In this document: piece after piece, positions 1-10,901 of the stretch | How positions within the stretch are numbered: position 1 is the stretch's first letter | Layout: each line of letters begins with the position of its first letter | Assembly: GCA_035610365.1 (NCBI GenBank) | Contig: CM069432.1 | Span: 16,864,001-16,928,000 of the forward strand | Origin: Aquatica leii | Lineage: Eukaryota; Arthropoda; Insecta; Coleoptera; Lampyridae | Direction of reading: 5' to 3' | Length of the DNA: 64,000 nucleotides | Made by a program: the position numbers and the translations under genes | Notes under the pieces: model-generated | Database searches by the model: none | What the model was told of the DNA's origin: nothing | Seen by the model: only the letters and a program-made list of their open reading frames with translations

Positions 1-148
1 GGGTATGTAACCTTTTCTGTAACGTTATTTACCTTCAAAAATTCTATGCAGAAAATCTTTACCATGACTACTGACCTAGACCATGGACTTTTTACTGGCT
101 GGATAACACCCAAAGCTAACATATGATCTAATTCTTAATAGTTCTGAC
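1..148 (-). pseudogene. Ty3/gypsy reverse transcriptase fragment (window edge)
   Basis: The minus strand reads a typical gypsy RT start: MLALGVIQP, then KSPWSRSVVMVK, then FCIEFLKVNNVTEK. This is the block that normally reads ALGVIEPSxSPWSSPVVLVKKKDG..RFCVDYRKLN. The KDG stretch between the two blocks is missing and the reading frame breaks near 140, so it is decayed. It runs off the left edge of the window. A gypsy-type primer site and probable LTR lie 650 bp upstream in the same orientation (786-811), so most of gag and protease is deleted or unrecognisable. The family call rests on motif order only. Confidence 0.7.
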
Positions 149-785
149 TTTGTTTTAATGTCATAAAACGCCAAATCGGTTTAGCTTGCGTAAATGATCA
201 CCACTAGTGCCAAAAAAAGATCGATTTATAACTGCTTACAGAGTTTTAGTATGACAAGCAGATCAGATAAAAGTACAACTAAAGCATTAAAAAACCTAAC
301 TTTAGGATTTCCAATAATCGTAGATGATGCTCTTTGCTTTAATAGACCACAAAAAAGTATACCAAAAATAGTTATTTTCAGATAGGTTCGCTCATTAACT
401 TATACACTACACATTATAAATTCCAGAAATTATCATGTAATGAATGAAATCAGTAATTTGGACTGCTGTTTCCTGCTCAAGTGTTCCAATTTCTAACATT
501 CGTCACAATGGTAAAAATACGTATAAACTCGGATGACAAAGTATCCGCATCTAGACGGCAACGAGTTATTTGATTCGATAATTCATGATAATTCGTACTT
601 CAATTAACTCTGTACAAGCCTACATACGTTAATATTTTAAATAGGCATAATTATAATACACAATTGCAATAGAGTCAAGCGAGATAAAGAAAAAAGAAAT
701 CAAACTCACAAAAGCTCTAATCAACAATAACAAAAGTACCTATAGTCAAAAGTTTTTTTAAGGTTAACGCTTTGTGATGATTCAA
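149..785. other. Gypsy internal remnant, no readable gene
   Basis: Between the gypsy primer site and the RT fragment there should be gag and protease. Only about 640 bp remain and no frame is recognisable. A 63-codon plus-strand frame at 194-385 has no family features and runs against the element, so I do not call it. Confidence 0.4.
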
Positions 786-803
786 CCCCCACATTGGGCG
801 CCA
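786..803 (-). other. Gypsy-type primer-binding site
   Basis: The minus strand reads TGGCGCCCAATGTGGGGG, the usual form of the primer site after the 5' LTR of many insect gypsy elements. The adjoining LTR end would be the TG/CA at 811, seven bases away. The far LTR end was not found, so the LTR length is unknown; 811 to roughly 1330 is the likely span. Confidence 0.6.
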
Positions 804-1429
804 AAATATTTGTCAGGAAAATTTAAAAATTAAAGACAAAATTACCTTTTCCCCAAAATTAACGTTGTGCGGGGTTCCCAACAGAAAAACGGATGTTGAC
901 TTAGGACGCCAAGCCTAATAGAACACGATAACTCTAGAAAGGGCAACCCAAAAACTTCGGTCTAATTTCCAAACCGACAGAAAAAATAAAAATGTTTGTT
1001 TGGCTTACTATTGTGTATTGCAAAAATAAAACATAAATAACACCAACTAATTTATTTTATCACAAATAAGTTATAAATGGATGAAATAATTATTATAAAT
1101 GCTACATAATCCAATCATAAAATAAAATCTACCGAATATTCAATTTACATAAAATAAAAGAAAAACACCAAACGCAACCAAAATTATATTAAAAATAACT
1201 ATACTATATAACCCTTTAGATACGCTTCTACACAAAAATGTAATAAAATTTACACCACGTAGAAATAACAATAATTAAAAAATAATAGTTTGCTAAACTG
1301 GCACATTTGACATAGAAATATTTAAACAATAGGAATTGGATGAAACAAAAAAATTTTGCTCTTAACTGCTTTGCAAAAAACATAAGATTGCCAATTTTTG
1401 AAAGAATTGACTATATAACGCTGTTTTTT

Positions 1430-2240
1430 ATATTACTCGCATGGGTGAAGGTGATAGATATATATAGAAACACAACAGCTACAGTTAAACTATACGAACC
1501 GACCAAAACTTTTAAAATTGTCTACAAGATGATACTATATCTTCAAAATGATTCCTAGCCACTTTAGATTATGCTTTAAAGTCTTTAAATTAGAATAGAA
1601 TAGGAATAAAAATAGACAGTGAGTATTTAAATCACTTCAGATTTGCGGACGATATATTGCTGATGGCCGATGACATTGGAGACGCCAATGGTAAAAAAAT
1701 TAAAAGTATCTCAGGACAAAACATAATACAAGTTTTTAACTATAAATGCTTAGACCATGAAAGTAAGATTGTGCAGAGTAATTAAACTCGCTAGATGGAA
1801 AGACAAATAGCTTTGAAATGGCCTGTGTTTTGCAAGCACTGCGAAGAGTTTAAAAATAACAAAATGCCGATATATTTAAGCAATGTGTGGTGCCAGTGAT
1901 CACACATGGTGCCAAATCGCTAACTCTTACTAAAAGAGTTACTCATAAACTAAAAGTACCCCAACGTGCAATAAAAAGAACAATGCTAGGAATGACAAAG
2001 ATAAGACAGAACCTCTAACAAGTTCATGCGCTTAAAGACTTGCTTAAAAAATATTGAACATCAGAAACAAAAATAGAGATTGGCCTACATGTCGCGCGAT
2101 TTAAAGACAATAGGTAGACAAAGCCGATATTGAAGCGGCGCCCTAGACAAAACAAGCGAAGTCCTAAGTAAAAACACGGATGACTTAAAAAGGATAACCT
2201 CCAATTGGATAACAAGTGGCTGTTCCAGCAGTGAACAATA
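1430..2240 (+). pseudogene. RTE-like non-LTR reverse transcriptase, decayed
   Basis: Plus-strand reading gives RT pieces in the right order: NTTATVKLYEPTKTFKI (1470-1520), GDTISSK followed by a stop (about 1530), then LNHFRFADDILLMADD with the FADD active site (1635-1680). A downstream part resembles the RTE C-terminal region, with PVITHGAKSLTLTKR, then RAIKRTMLGMTK, and near 2100 a degraded form of the motif that usually reads GHVARxKDxRW. Frames change several times and stops are frequent. The endonuclease domain is absent, consistent with the 5' truncation usual for LINEs. The clade is inferred from the motif style. Confidence 0.7.
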
Positions 2241-3525
2241 GAAGCTAAAACTTTTTAAGCACATCTATCCTACATTTATCATAAAAATTCTAATTATTCG
2301 TTATAATAAACGTTACAACTCGTGTAGTTTTATAAAAACTAAAAATTATTTTCTATAATAAACGTAATAATTCTTGTATTTCTATCTAAATAGGTGCTTT
2401 TGCTGGAGCCGTACCACGGTAGTTGAAATTGAGTTAATTAATGCACACACAAAACGAGCATTAAAATTACTTATGAATACGGGAATTCAATTTACTCAGG
2501 CAAGTTTTGTTGCAATTGCAAATATCGATGACTTTTTTTGCAAGTAATTAAAATTTATAGGTTAATATGATACACGTACAATTTTATCAGCTTAATTTAA
2601 TTTTAATAAAAAAATGTACGGCCCCTGTTGCCAACTGGCACTTATTTACAATTATAATGCTACAAAAAATTACGGTGGCGGCAATATATGAAGTGTTGCA
2701 AAATTAATTCTATTGTCAAAGTTAAGCTTCTTCTGGGCTAAATCAAATTATTCTGGTTTGAACAATTTATTAATTAGTTAACTGACTTAAGTTTAATTGA
2801 TGCAAACAGCACCAGACAATTCGAAATTAAGTAATCAACACAATGAGAAATCGAAGAAGAAGTCTATCAGGAACCGATGTGAAGTTAGCCACGGATCCAG
2901 CAATAGAAATTCGTTTTGAAGTTAAAGCTTTTAAACATTTTTAAATTAAAATTACTATACAAATATATGCGATAAATATGATTTATTGTAATTTTATATA
3001 ATGTTTATTAAACATAATATAAGTCATTTCAATAAACATGTATTTAAACATGTAATTGTAATAGTGCGATTTTTACAAAGATAGTGTAACGAATTTTATT
3101 AAAACTAATTAATTTATACTAAAAATATGTGTACACGTTTAAACTAACCGAACTAATTAAATCTAAAGAAATTTAATAAAAACACACTATAATTTATTTA
3201 TAACACTATCACTTACACCAAAATAAGTCCGCGGATAACTATTAAACATTTATTGTTTGTTTACACTCAATTCACGTACAAGGTTATACAACGTAGATAT
3301 ATCTCACACACGTTAACTACTTATTTATTTAGACTTAAATAATTTTTTGAACACTGCCATCTTGTAATTACGAGAAATAACTCACCTACGACTTGTTTGT
3401 ACCGTATTTATACACATTTTGGAAATTTTTCTCAAATGTTCCATATCTTTCGGTATACGTTCTAGAACATGGATAACAACTTCGAGAAGGCTCTTGAATT
3501 TGAGAACGTTTCAATAGTCATTTTC
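2241..3525. other. No gene seen
   Basis: AT-rich sequence with many runs of A or T. No frame with family features and no clear repeat pairing inside the window. Confidence 0.5.
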
Positions 3526-3840
3526 GATTTTTTTGCAAATTTGTTTATAACTAGATTAAACAATTAATAACAACATATCAAAAAATTACGATGAAGCTGT
3601 TTCTTTAAAGAAATTATTTTACGTCGAATTGGCAGCAACGGTCAGCGTACATTTCCGCATTAACAAACGCAATTTTCACAAAGCTACTCATTTTCTATTT
3701 TTCTGAAAATTTGTTTATAGGTAGGTTAAAAAATTAATAACAACATATTAAAAAATTAGAATATTTTACGTCGAATTCAGTGCACCGGTTAGCGTACTTT
3801 CCCGCATAAACAAACGCACTAGCGCAAGCAACTTATCCAG

Positions 3841-4008
3841 GATTACCACATTACTTCTGGTTCTGATCATCTCAGTGTTAAACGCACTTTAGAAGCTCTT
3901 TGCTATCACTTCTACTGGCTTCATATGAGACCTAAGGTTGCCGACTTCATACGTTATTGTTCTTGTTCGAACTTGCAACAGAGCAACCCTATTAGGTCAC
4001 GTCACGTT
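3841..4008 (+). pseudogene. Gypsy-type integrase zinc-binding (HHCC) fragment
   Basis: Plus-strand translation gives H-I-T-S-G-S-D-H-L-S-V-K-R-T, then HFYWLHMRPKVADFIRYC, then C-S-N-L-Q-Q. This is the H-x(n)-H ... C-x2-C zinc finger at the N-terminus of gypsy-like integrases. The last pair reads C-S-C, not a clean C-x-x-C. The DDE core that should follow is not readable. The same finger also occurs in Ginger DNA transposons, which matters because the fragment sits inside an inverted repeat. Confidence 0.6.
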
Positions 4009-4631
4009 TTGCCAAGTAAGACTGGTCTACGCGTATACACAGAAGCCGTGCTGTTTTTCCTGATGTAAAAGCTATTCTTACATCCACTTCGTCAATCACT
4101 TCTGCTTATTCTTTGCTGTCTTCTTTTTCTAACCGTTCCCTTCTTTTTCGCCGGCGTCGCAAACGTCGTAAGTTCTAATCTGTTTTGTTTCGCTTTAGGA
4201 TTTCGACTTTTGGCTATTCTTTTGGTTCTCATCTGTAGGTTTCTTGATTTGGTTCTTTGACTATGTTGACGATATTTTGTTGGTAATAGCTGGCATACTA
4301 CCCAATTGTTTTCTCCAGTTTGTTGTACTAACTTTCTTTTTTTTCTTAAGTTTCTAATCAATTTCCTTGGGTTTTTTTTCTTAACCATCTTACTTTGGAA
4401 CGGACTACCTTTCTATTTGTATTTAATTACATCCGCTTAGTCGACCATTTTGAGATTGGTAAGTCATTAGTAAGACTCTCACTTTAGTTTTAGTTTAAGT
4501 TTTTTCTTTGTTGAGTTTCCTATTACGCTTGTCGGCATTTAAGTCTCGGAGTAAACTTTCCAACTTAGGGACAGCAATTGGTACGTTTTTGTTTTATAAC
4601 TAACTGATATCTTTTCTCTATCTTTTTTTAA

Positions 4632-5330
4632 GGCGGTTGGTTGGGCACCGTAAGGTGGTTTCTCTTTTCGTTCTTTTACGGGGTGAAGAACGAATCAGGC
4701 ATTAACATCAAGCCTTATCTTTCTCCGTCTTTCCCTAGCTCTTATCTTTTCTACTTTTTATTTTTTTCTTGGGACCTATCTTTTCTTTGTGCCAACCATT
4801 ATTCTTCCTTTTGATTCTCTTTATGGTTTGCCTCATAGGCGGTTAGTTGGGCATTAAAGGGCTGGTCACTCCCTTTCGTTTCTTTTTTAGAGAGAAGAAC
4901 AAATCAGACACTTACATCTTGTCTTATCTTTCTCCGTCTGTCTCTTTTCTTCCTTTCTTGTTTTTCTTACTTCTCATTTTTTCCCTCTTCTTGATTAGCT
5001 GATTACCTGCATGCCACATCTTTTTCTTTCTTCTTCTTCCTCCTGAAGGTTTACCCTTTAGAGCGGTTGGATAGGCACCGTAGTGTGGTCTCTCTTTTCG
5101 TTCTGCTACGGGAATTAGAATGAATCAGGCATTTACATCGAGCCTTATCTTTCTCCGTCTTTATCTTTCCTATTTTTCATTTCTTTCATCTTAGGCTTAG
5201 GAACTTTCTATGTGTCAATAATTATTTTTTCCTTATTGATCTTCTTTAAGGTTCACTTCTTGGGTTGTTAGTGGGGCATAAAAAGATTTAATTTTATCTT
5301 TCGTGTCTCTTTTGCTTTTTCTTTTATCTT
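4632..5330. repeat. Degenerate ~210-bp tandem repeat
   Basis: Four units begin near 4632, 4838, 5062 and 5262 (spacings 206, 224 and 200). Each of the first three contains GCGGTTGG or GCGGTTAG, a TCTCTTTTCGTT-type block, GAATCAGGCAT or AATCAGACAC, and CTTATCTTTCTCCGTCT. The fourth unit is truncated. The plus strand is strongly T/C-rich across 4050-6200, which gives long Lys/Arg-rich frames on the minus strand (4092-4388 and 5793-6026) that I treat as composition effects. Confidence 0.65.
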
Positions 5331-6149
5331 GGGTTGTTGCTTGAACACTTTCTTTCTTTTTTTCTTTTTAGTAACTTCCTTCTTTAGTGTTCACTGCAAC
5401 AGAGTTTCTTTTTTTTTCTTTATCAGTTACTTCTGTTCATTTATTGGGTCGAGTGGGTTTTTGTTTTATTGTGCCTTGGTTGAAACTTGCAACTGCAACG
5501 TCGCTTCTGGTACTCTGTACTGCTGCTTAGTCGGCATTTTTGATGTTATCAGTCACCGTTTGCTCTTGGAATATTCTAATACGTTCTTTGGCATTTACGT
5601 TCCAATGTGACATTCCAACACGACGAGCATTGACTCACGATGCTTAATTGGCAAATGAAGCTTCCTGTTCTTCTTTATCGACTATTACTTCTTTTTCTTT
5701 TTTTTCTTTTGGGTTTTGCGGTTTGGATTTCTCTTAGATTGGCACTCATTTAGTGTTTAGCTTTTGGTGACTTTGTTGTTGTGACTCTTGGATTACTGAT
5801 TTTTTTTCCTCTGCTTTTCTGGTAGTCCTGCTTGTGTCGACTTGTAATCAGAATCTTCTGTTTGCTTGAGATTTCTTCGTTGGTTTTCTTTGCTTAGGTC
5901 TTTAGGGTCTGTTTGGTTTTTTTGGTGGAAGAATTTCAAATCGTCTGTGGACGACTTTTTGGACACAACTGCATTACTTTTTCTTTTTTGGACTTTTCTT
6001 CTAAATTGTGTATCACAATTCAACATCTACTAGATACTTGGTTTTTTTTTACTTCTTTAGTTAGGTAGTGCTGGGGGCTTATATTTAGGGTTGGATTTGC
6101 ATTTGTGGGTTTGGGTTTCAAGGGATTTTAAGGCGTTGTCCTTAACCGT

Positions 6150-6515
6150 GGTCTAAACTTCTTTTTTTCTTGTACTTCTTCTTTTTCTCTTGATTTGCTT
6201 AGTATTATCTGTCAGTGAGGTCTATAGGACTGCGTTGTTCTCTTGCTTTATAGCGTAACGACTGTTGTCGACTTTTAACGAGTACCTGTTCTGATACTTT
6301 TCTTCTGTTAGTTGGAGTTTTTGATTTTTGGGAGTATCATTCCGTTTCATACGACTTTTGAACACATCTGGTTGGTGATGCTTAGCAAATTGGGAAAGCT
6401 TCTTTCAGTTACGTTTCTTCTTGGGTTGAGTGTTATTGTATTTGGGTTGGTTTTGGATTTTAGGATTCTGTCCTTGGCGTATGCCTAAATTTCTATTCTT
6501 CACTTTAGCTAGTGT
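6150..6515 (+). repeat. Dispersed repeat, copy 1
   Basis: Matches 30760-31095 in the same orientation: shared CTTCTTTTTCTCTTG, TTTGCTTAG, GCGTTG, GACACAT or AACACAT, TTGGTGATGCTTAG versus TTGTTAATACTTAG, and TTTCTTCTTGGGTT versus TTTTTCTTGGGTT. Identity unknown. In both copies a G-rich run (GGGGGAAAA; AGAGGGGGA) follows, like the polypurine tract at the 3' end of an LTR element. Confidence 0.6.
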
Positions 6516-7699
6516 CCACTTCCCAGGTTTTTACGTTGCTGGGGGAAAATAAAAAGTTGGTAGTTTAATTTTCAAGTATAAAATTTGTTCCTCGACATCT
6601 TTACGTTTTTCTTCGTAGCCAGTTGTCAAAACAAATGTATTTCCTGCTAACGTTTGCTAAATACTGATCGTGCTTAGCGGTCTTTTCGGTCCAACAAAAA
6701 GCTTTCAATATTAAGTTGGTTCACGATACTCTACGTGAATATGTGGGCGAATTTCTAAGTGGTATTGAGTGAAAGCTTATTTAGGGGTATGTAATTTTAT
6801 AACGTTTTTTGTATTGAGGGCTTAAATTAATTCTTTAGCGGGTCCGATACCTTCACCTGTAACCATATCATTGACGTTCATAACACCTGAAACGCCTGTC
6901 AAAAAGTTTCCACGACGTCAGGTCGCTAAAGGTTAAGGGGATGTACACCATTTTATGGAAAGGAATACTTATAAACTGCGAAGTTAATTAGAAGGAAGCT
7001 CGGCGCATTATTTTACGTCAACCATTGTATGTATTAAATCAAATAACTTGTGTTTACACAGTATGTACACTTGAGTCAAATTTCATATTACGTTTTAAGT
7101 CAGACTGGTACGGAATTAGCTAATCTCTAATGGATAATACACAACTGTAAGTATTGTACTTTCTATTTTACTTTGTTGGTCATGTCGATTATTAAAATGG
7201 CCACACGTACATACTAGTTTGTAATCACAATTAATATTAAACTTTTTTTGTGTCACATACTTATCGGGTGCGCTTTGATTCCCGATACTTTATAACTAGA
7301 TTAAACAAATAATAACAACATATCAAAAAATTACGATGAGGCTATTTTTTAAGAAAAAGTTATTTTAGGTTTAAAAAATTACGATGCTGAAGTTGATTGC
7401 GATTTATTATACTAAATTAAGGTACACATTTAACTTTTTTTAAATTCTGTTGTGATTTTATATAATTTTTTTTAGTTATCTAGTTTTAATGTATAGTTTT
7501 GTACCATTCTAAATGCTTACATATATTAACATTGTTTAATCTAATTACAAACAAAGTTACGTTTGTTTATGCGCTGACCGTTGCTGTGAATTCGACGTAA
7601 AATAACTTTTTTTAAGAAATAACATCATCGTAATTGTTTAATATGTTGTTATTAATTGTTTTATATAGTTATAAACAAATTTGCAAAAAAATCAAAAAT

Positions 7700-9529
7700 C
7701 TCATTATTACAATTGAATTATTGAAATGATTTATATTATTTTTAATAAAAATTATGTAAAATTATAAAAAATCATGTTTATGGCGTATATTTATATAGCA
7801 ACTTTAATTTGGAAATGTTTAAAAGCTTTATATTGGCATTAACTTTAAAACGAATTTCTATGGCTAGATTCGTGGCTAACTTCACACCGGTCTCCCATTT
7901 ATGCTATACGATACTTCAATGGGGTTTGCTATTTGCAGTAATTACGAGATTTCCAAACGATGTTGAATCAAAACAACAAATCCATGACGCCATTTTATAC
8001 TTCAAAATGAGCCATGTATGACAAATACAATTTTCGGCGATCAATATCCAATCCAATCGATTTAAGATAACTAATTCTTAAAACTGTAAACGATACAACA
8101 AAATTACTAGAAATTCGACACAACTAACTAATGCTTACCCTTTTTATAAACATTACAATACAAATACGTAAATTTTTTAATTCATAAGAATGAATATTAA
8201 AGACTAATACAGTACAACAAGTATTTACGTTTGTAATTATTAATAAAATTAGAACCCTTCAACGTTATACACAATATGCACATGTTAAATGAAGTGTCAT
8301 TGATACTAATAACCAAAACATGCATCGCAATAACAAACACGTTGTGTTTTATTAAACCATTACTCAACAAAGTGCGGTTTTAATTACGAAGAGCATTAAA
8401 ATCGCATAACTTTTAAGTAAAGCATCAGCCACAACTGCACTTTACCAATTTAATGTGCAGACGAAACACGTTTACTATAAATATATATATGTATACATTA
8501 CATTTAACAAAAATTCTTTGCAAACGATTCAAGCTTGATGTAAACGAAAATGTAAACGTCAGTTTACGAAATGCTATTAGTGCTTAACATTAGATAGATG
8601 ATAAAGGATGACGGAAATATAGGATTTAAGAGAATTGAGTGTTGTCCATGTCAGACCATATTTTGAGTGAAATCAAAATTGATGCCATCAACTAGAAGAA
8701 CACATCAACGTTGTTTTCACGTACGTACGGAATAAGTTTTCTATAGAAAAGTTTTTTTTTGTTGTTGGAACAAGTGCTTTGTTCTTTAAACTTAAAAACT
8801 CGGTTAGTTACTCTTATACGAAACACTTAAACGTAAATTTTTAACGAAGCTAATTATTTATAGATACTTTCCGATGCATTAGTTAATCAGTGCTTGCATT
8901 ACCTTAACTATTAATAATTTAGTAGCAGAAAATAAATCTTTAAATATATATTCATGTTAATTAACTAACAATCAGTAAATGCAATGCAGTATATATAATG
9001 TATGATACACTAAATAATAGTTATTAATCATATGCTCAAATGTATAATTATGTAGACAAATTCTCTTAATCTGTTAAATTACAAACTAGAAATTAGAAAA
9101 ATTGATTATCTCAAATTAATACAAAAATTGAATTTTTAGAAGAAAAATTAGTAAAGAACAAAATTAAATTCATTTTGGAAAATAGAAAAGTACTCAGTTT
9201 ATTCTAGGCTTTAAAGATGCCCACTGCAACGCGTGATCAAAACCCGGACTGTGCACAATTTTATAAAAAAAAAATTGGTTTCAATCTATATACCTAATTT
9301 GTAAAATGTTTGATAATTTAGCCTACAATTCTCAAAACGCCACTCTACAGCCAAAACGATACATGTTAGAATATCTATATTTTGAATATCAAAAATCTAG
9401 CTTACTAATTTCCAAAAAAGCTTTTTTAATCAAATCAATTTATCTAGTGTAAAATTTTTTTAAAATGAGCACAAGTTTAAATTAAATTAGACACATACAA
9501 AAAATAGTTTTTAACATAAGAGATGTCGG
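7700..9529. other. No gene seen
   Basis: AT-rich; the small frame at 7809-8021 has no recognisable features. Confidence 0.5.
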
Positions 9530-9800
9530 TGACTGAGCGTGGTTGAGAATGTTACTAAAAAAAGGGGGGCCACTTTTAACGTACACGTAAAATCTTTGAT
9601 TTGAAGATAGCAAAGGTACATATGAAACCACTGTAGAATAAATTAGGTAAAAGAACAAATGGTTGTATATTCTTTACATAGACAAAAGTTTTAATAAGAC
9701 AGAAACGAAGTCGATCATAGAATTAACAATTGCACACAGTTGAAGTTATAACATGCACTTAGAATCTCTTAGTGTGTTAGGTAATAAAATAAAATACCTT
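9530..9800 (+). repeat. Dispersed repeat (putative LTR), copy 1
   Basis: Matches 23768-24060 in the same orientation, starting at GAGCGTGGTTGAGAATG versus AAGCGTGGTTGAGAATT. It continues through a short GCCACTT block, CCACTGTAGAATAAATTAG versus TTACTGTCGAAGAAATTAG, and GGTTGTATATT. A weaker match (GGTTGAGAATG) occurs on the minus strand near 19115 in the LTR of the CsRn1-like gypsy, so these may be solo LTRs of that or a related family. Confidence 0.5.
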
Positions 9801-9907
9801 TGGATAATACTTAAAAAAATTACGAGTAGTGCAAATTTTTATTAGCTGTTGATATAAAAATTCTCTTGTCAAACGTGGCCCGGAGGTTATAAACCCAACT
9901 ATAATTT

Positions 9908-9998
9908 AATAGCGAAGGCTTCTACGGCCGGAATCTATACTAACATTAGAATGTCTTCCGGGTTTCGACCGTGTCATATTTGCAACCGAAGCTGCCTT
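9908..9998 (-). repeat. Penelope pLTR segment, 3' copy
   Basis: Direct repeat of 12689-12778. The plus strand starts TAGCGAAGGCTT and ends ACCGAAGCTGCCT. It lies just beyond the hammerhead-like core, in the minus-strand reading direction. Confidence 0.75.
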
Positions 9999-9999
9999 T

Positions 10000-10045
10000 A
10001 ACGTTTCGCCCACTTTCGTAAGGGGCTTCATCAGGGCGTGAGATA
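10000..10045 (-). ncRNA. Hammerhead-ribozyme-like core in pLTR
   Basis: The minus strand holds CTGATGA (10028-10034) and GAAAC (10003-10007). The intervening sequence can fold as stem II: GCCC pairs with GGGC, CTT pairs with AAG, with an ACGA loop and one bulged T. Penelope-like elements are known to carry hammerhead ribozymes in their pLTRs. The cleavage-site strand is not clear: after GAAAC the sequence reads GTTAAAGGCAGC, without a canonical UH. The core is therefore supported, but activity is not. Confidence 0.6.
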
Positions 10046-10338
10046 AATCGCAAAACTCAAACAAGCAATCGAAATCTAACTAAGAACTTCTCAAAAGTTA
10101 GGTTATCCACTTGTGAAACAAGCCATAACCTAAACTCTGAAAAGGTAAGAAAGAAAACGATAACCTGAAAAAGCAAACGAAAATCTAACAAAGAACCACT
10201 ACCGAGTTAGGTAATCAACTTGTGAACCGAGCCAGATTCTAAACTCCGTAGAAGTGACTTAAGAAGAAATAGTCTCCGTATTTAAAGGAAAAGGATCGTC
10301 ACGGATGGTTGAGCTCGACCCTGATTGGGTTACGGTTG

Positions 10339-10817
10339 CTAAGGGGCGTGTTTTTGATAAATGACTAATAACCGGGACCAAAGAGGGGATAGTTCAAAAC
10401 CATGATCGCAATTGAAGTTATTGGGGTGTTTGATGATTTCTATGCTTTCTCGGAATTTCCTGTTGAAAAAGAATGGGGATTTGGCAATCAACGTAACATT
10501 ATCAAAATCTATCTTGTGACCTGTAGTAAAATGATGTTCAGCGACCGCAGACTTGGAAGTATACCTTTTCTTTATACAACGATCATGTTCTGAAATGCGA
10601 GTAATGACGGAACGACCGGTTTCACCAATGTAGACTAAACCACAAGAACAGGGAATTTGGTATACACCTTGAGATGAAAGTGTAGGAAATTTGTCTTTGG
10701 GAGAAGGAAGATTCTGAGAGATTTTGCCTGTCGAGTTGAATATGGTTTAATACCATTTTTACAAAGGAGTTTCCCTATTTGATCTGTAACCTTGTGAATG
10801 TAGGGTAAAAAGGCCAA
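10339..10817 (-). pseudogene. Penelope GIY-YIG endonuclease domain (frameshifted)
   Basis: Continues the Penelope polyprotein after the RT. One frame carries the linker (AFLPYIHKVTDQIGKLLCKN, 10750-10817). A frame change near 10715 leads into SPKDKFPTLSSQ, then GVYQIPCSCGLVYIGET (about 10615-10665), then RISEHDR and a TAG at 10339. The GVYxIPCSCGxxYIGxT block is the diagnostic GIY-YIG nuclease motif of Penelope elements, with its CxC pair; this nuclease makes the target nick. A second frame change separates it from the RT stop at 10902. Both key tyrosines and the GET end of the motif are present. Confidence 0.8.
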
Positions 10818-10901
10818 TTTTGAGTTGGATTCGGGAGTTGAAATGTCCTTAGGTAATCGAGTACGCGGATGTAAACGACGATTAATAACTTTATGAATAT
10901 T

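Larger units (their letters stand above)
3526..7699. repeat. Inverted-repeat-bounded region (possible transposon)
   Basis: A ~150-bp sequence at 3526-3675 (starting GATTTTTTTGCAAATTTG) recurs in inverted orientation at 7554-7699. Two extra direct copies lie just inside, at 3706-3818 and 7291-7369. The copies share AATAACAACATAT, TTTACGTCGAATT and GCATAAACAAACG. Enclosed are an integrase zinc-finger fragment (3841) and a tandem repeat (4632). The arrangement resembles the terminal and subterminal repeats of a DNA transposon about 4.2 kb long. No transposase catalytic core or target duplication was seen, so element status is inference. Confidence 0.5.

Noticed and set aside
4092-4388. Lys/Arg-rich minus-strand frame of 98 codons, and its companion at 5793-6026
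   Set aside because: Both lie in pyrimidine-biased DNA, where minus-strand frames become purine-rich and stop-poor. No domain, no conserved partner copy.
5329-5610. Phe/Cys-rich plus-strand frame that looks like a membrane protein
   Set aside because: Direct product of T-rich sequence in the same tract.
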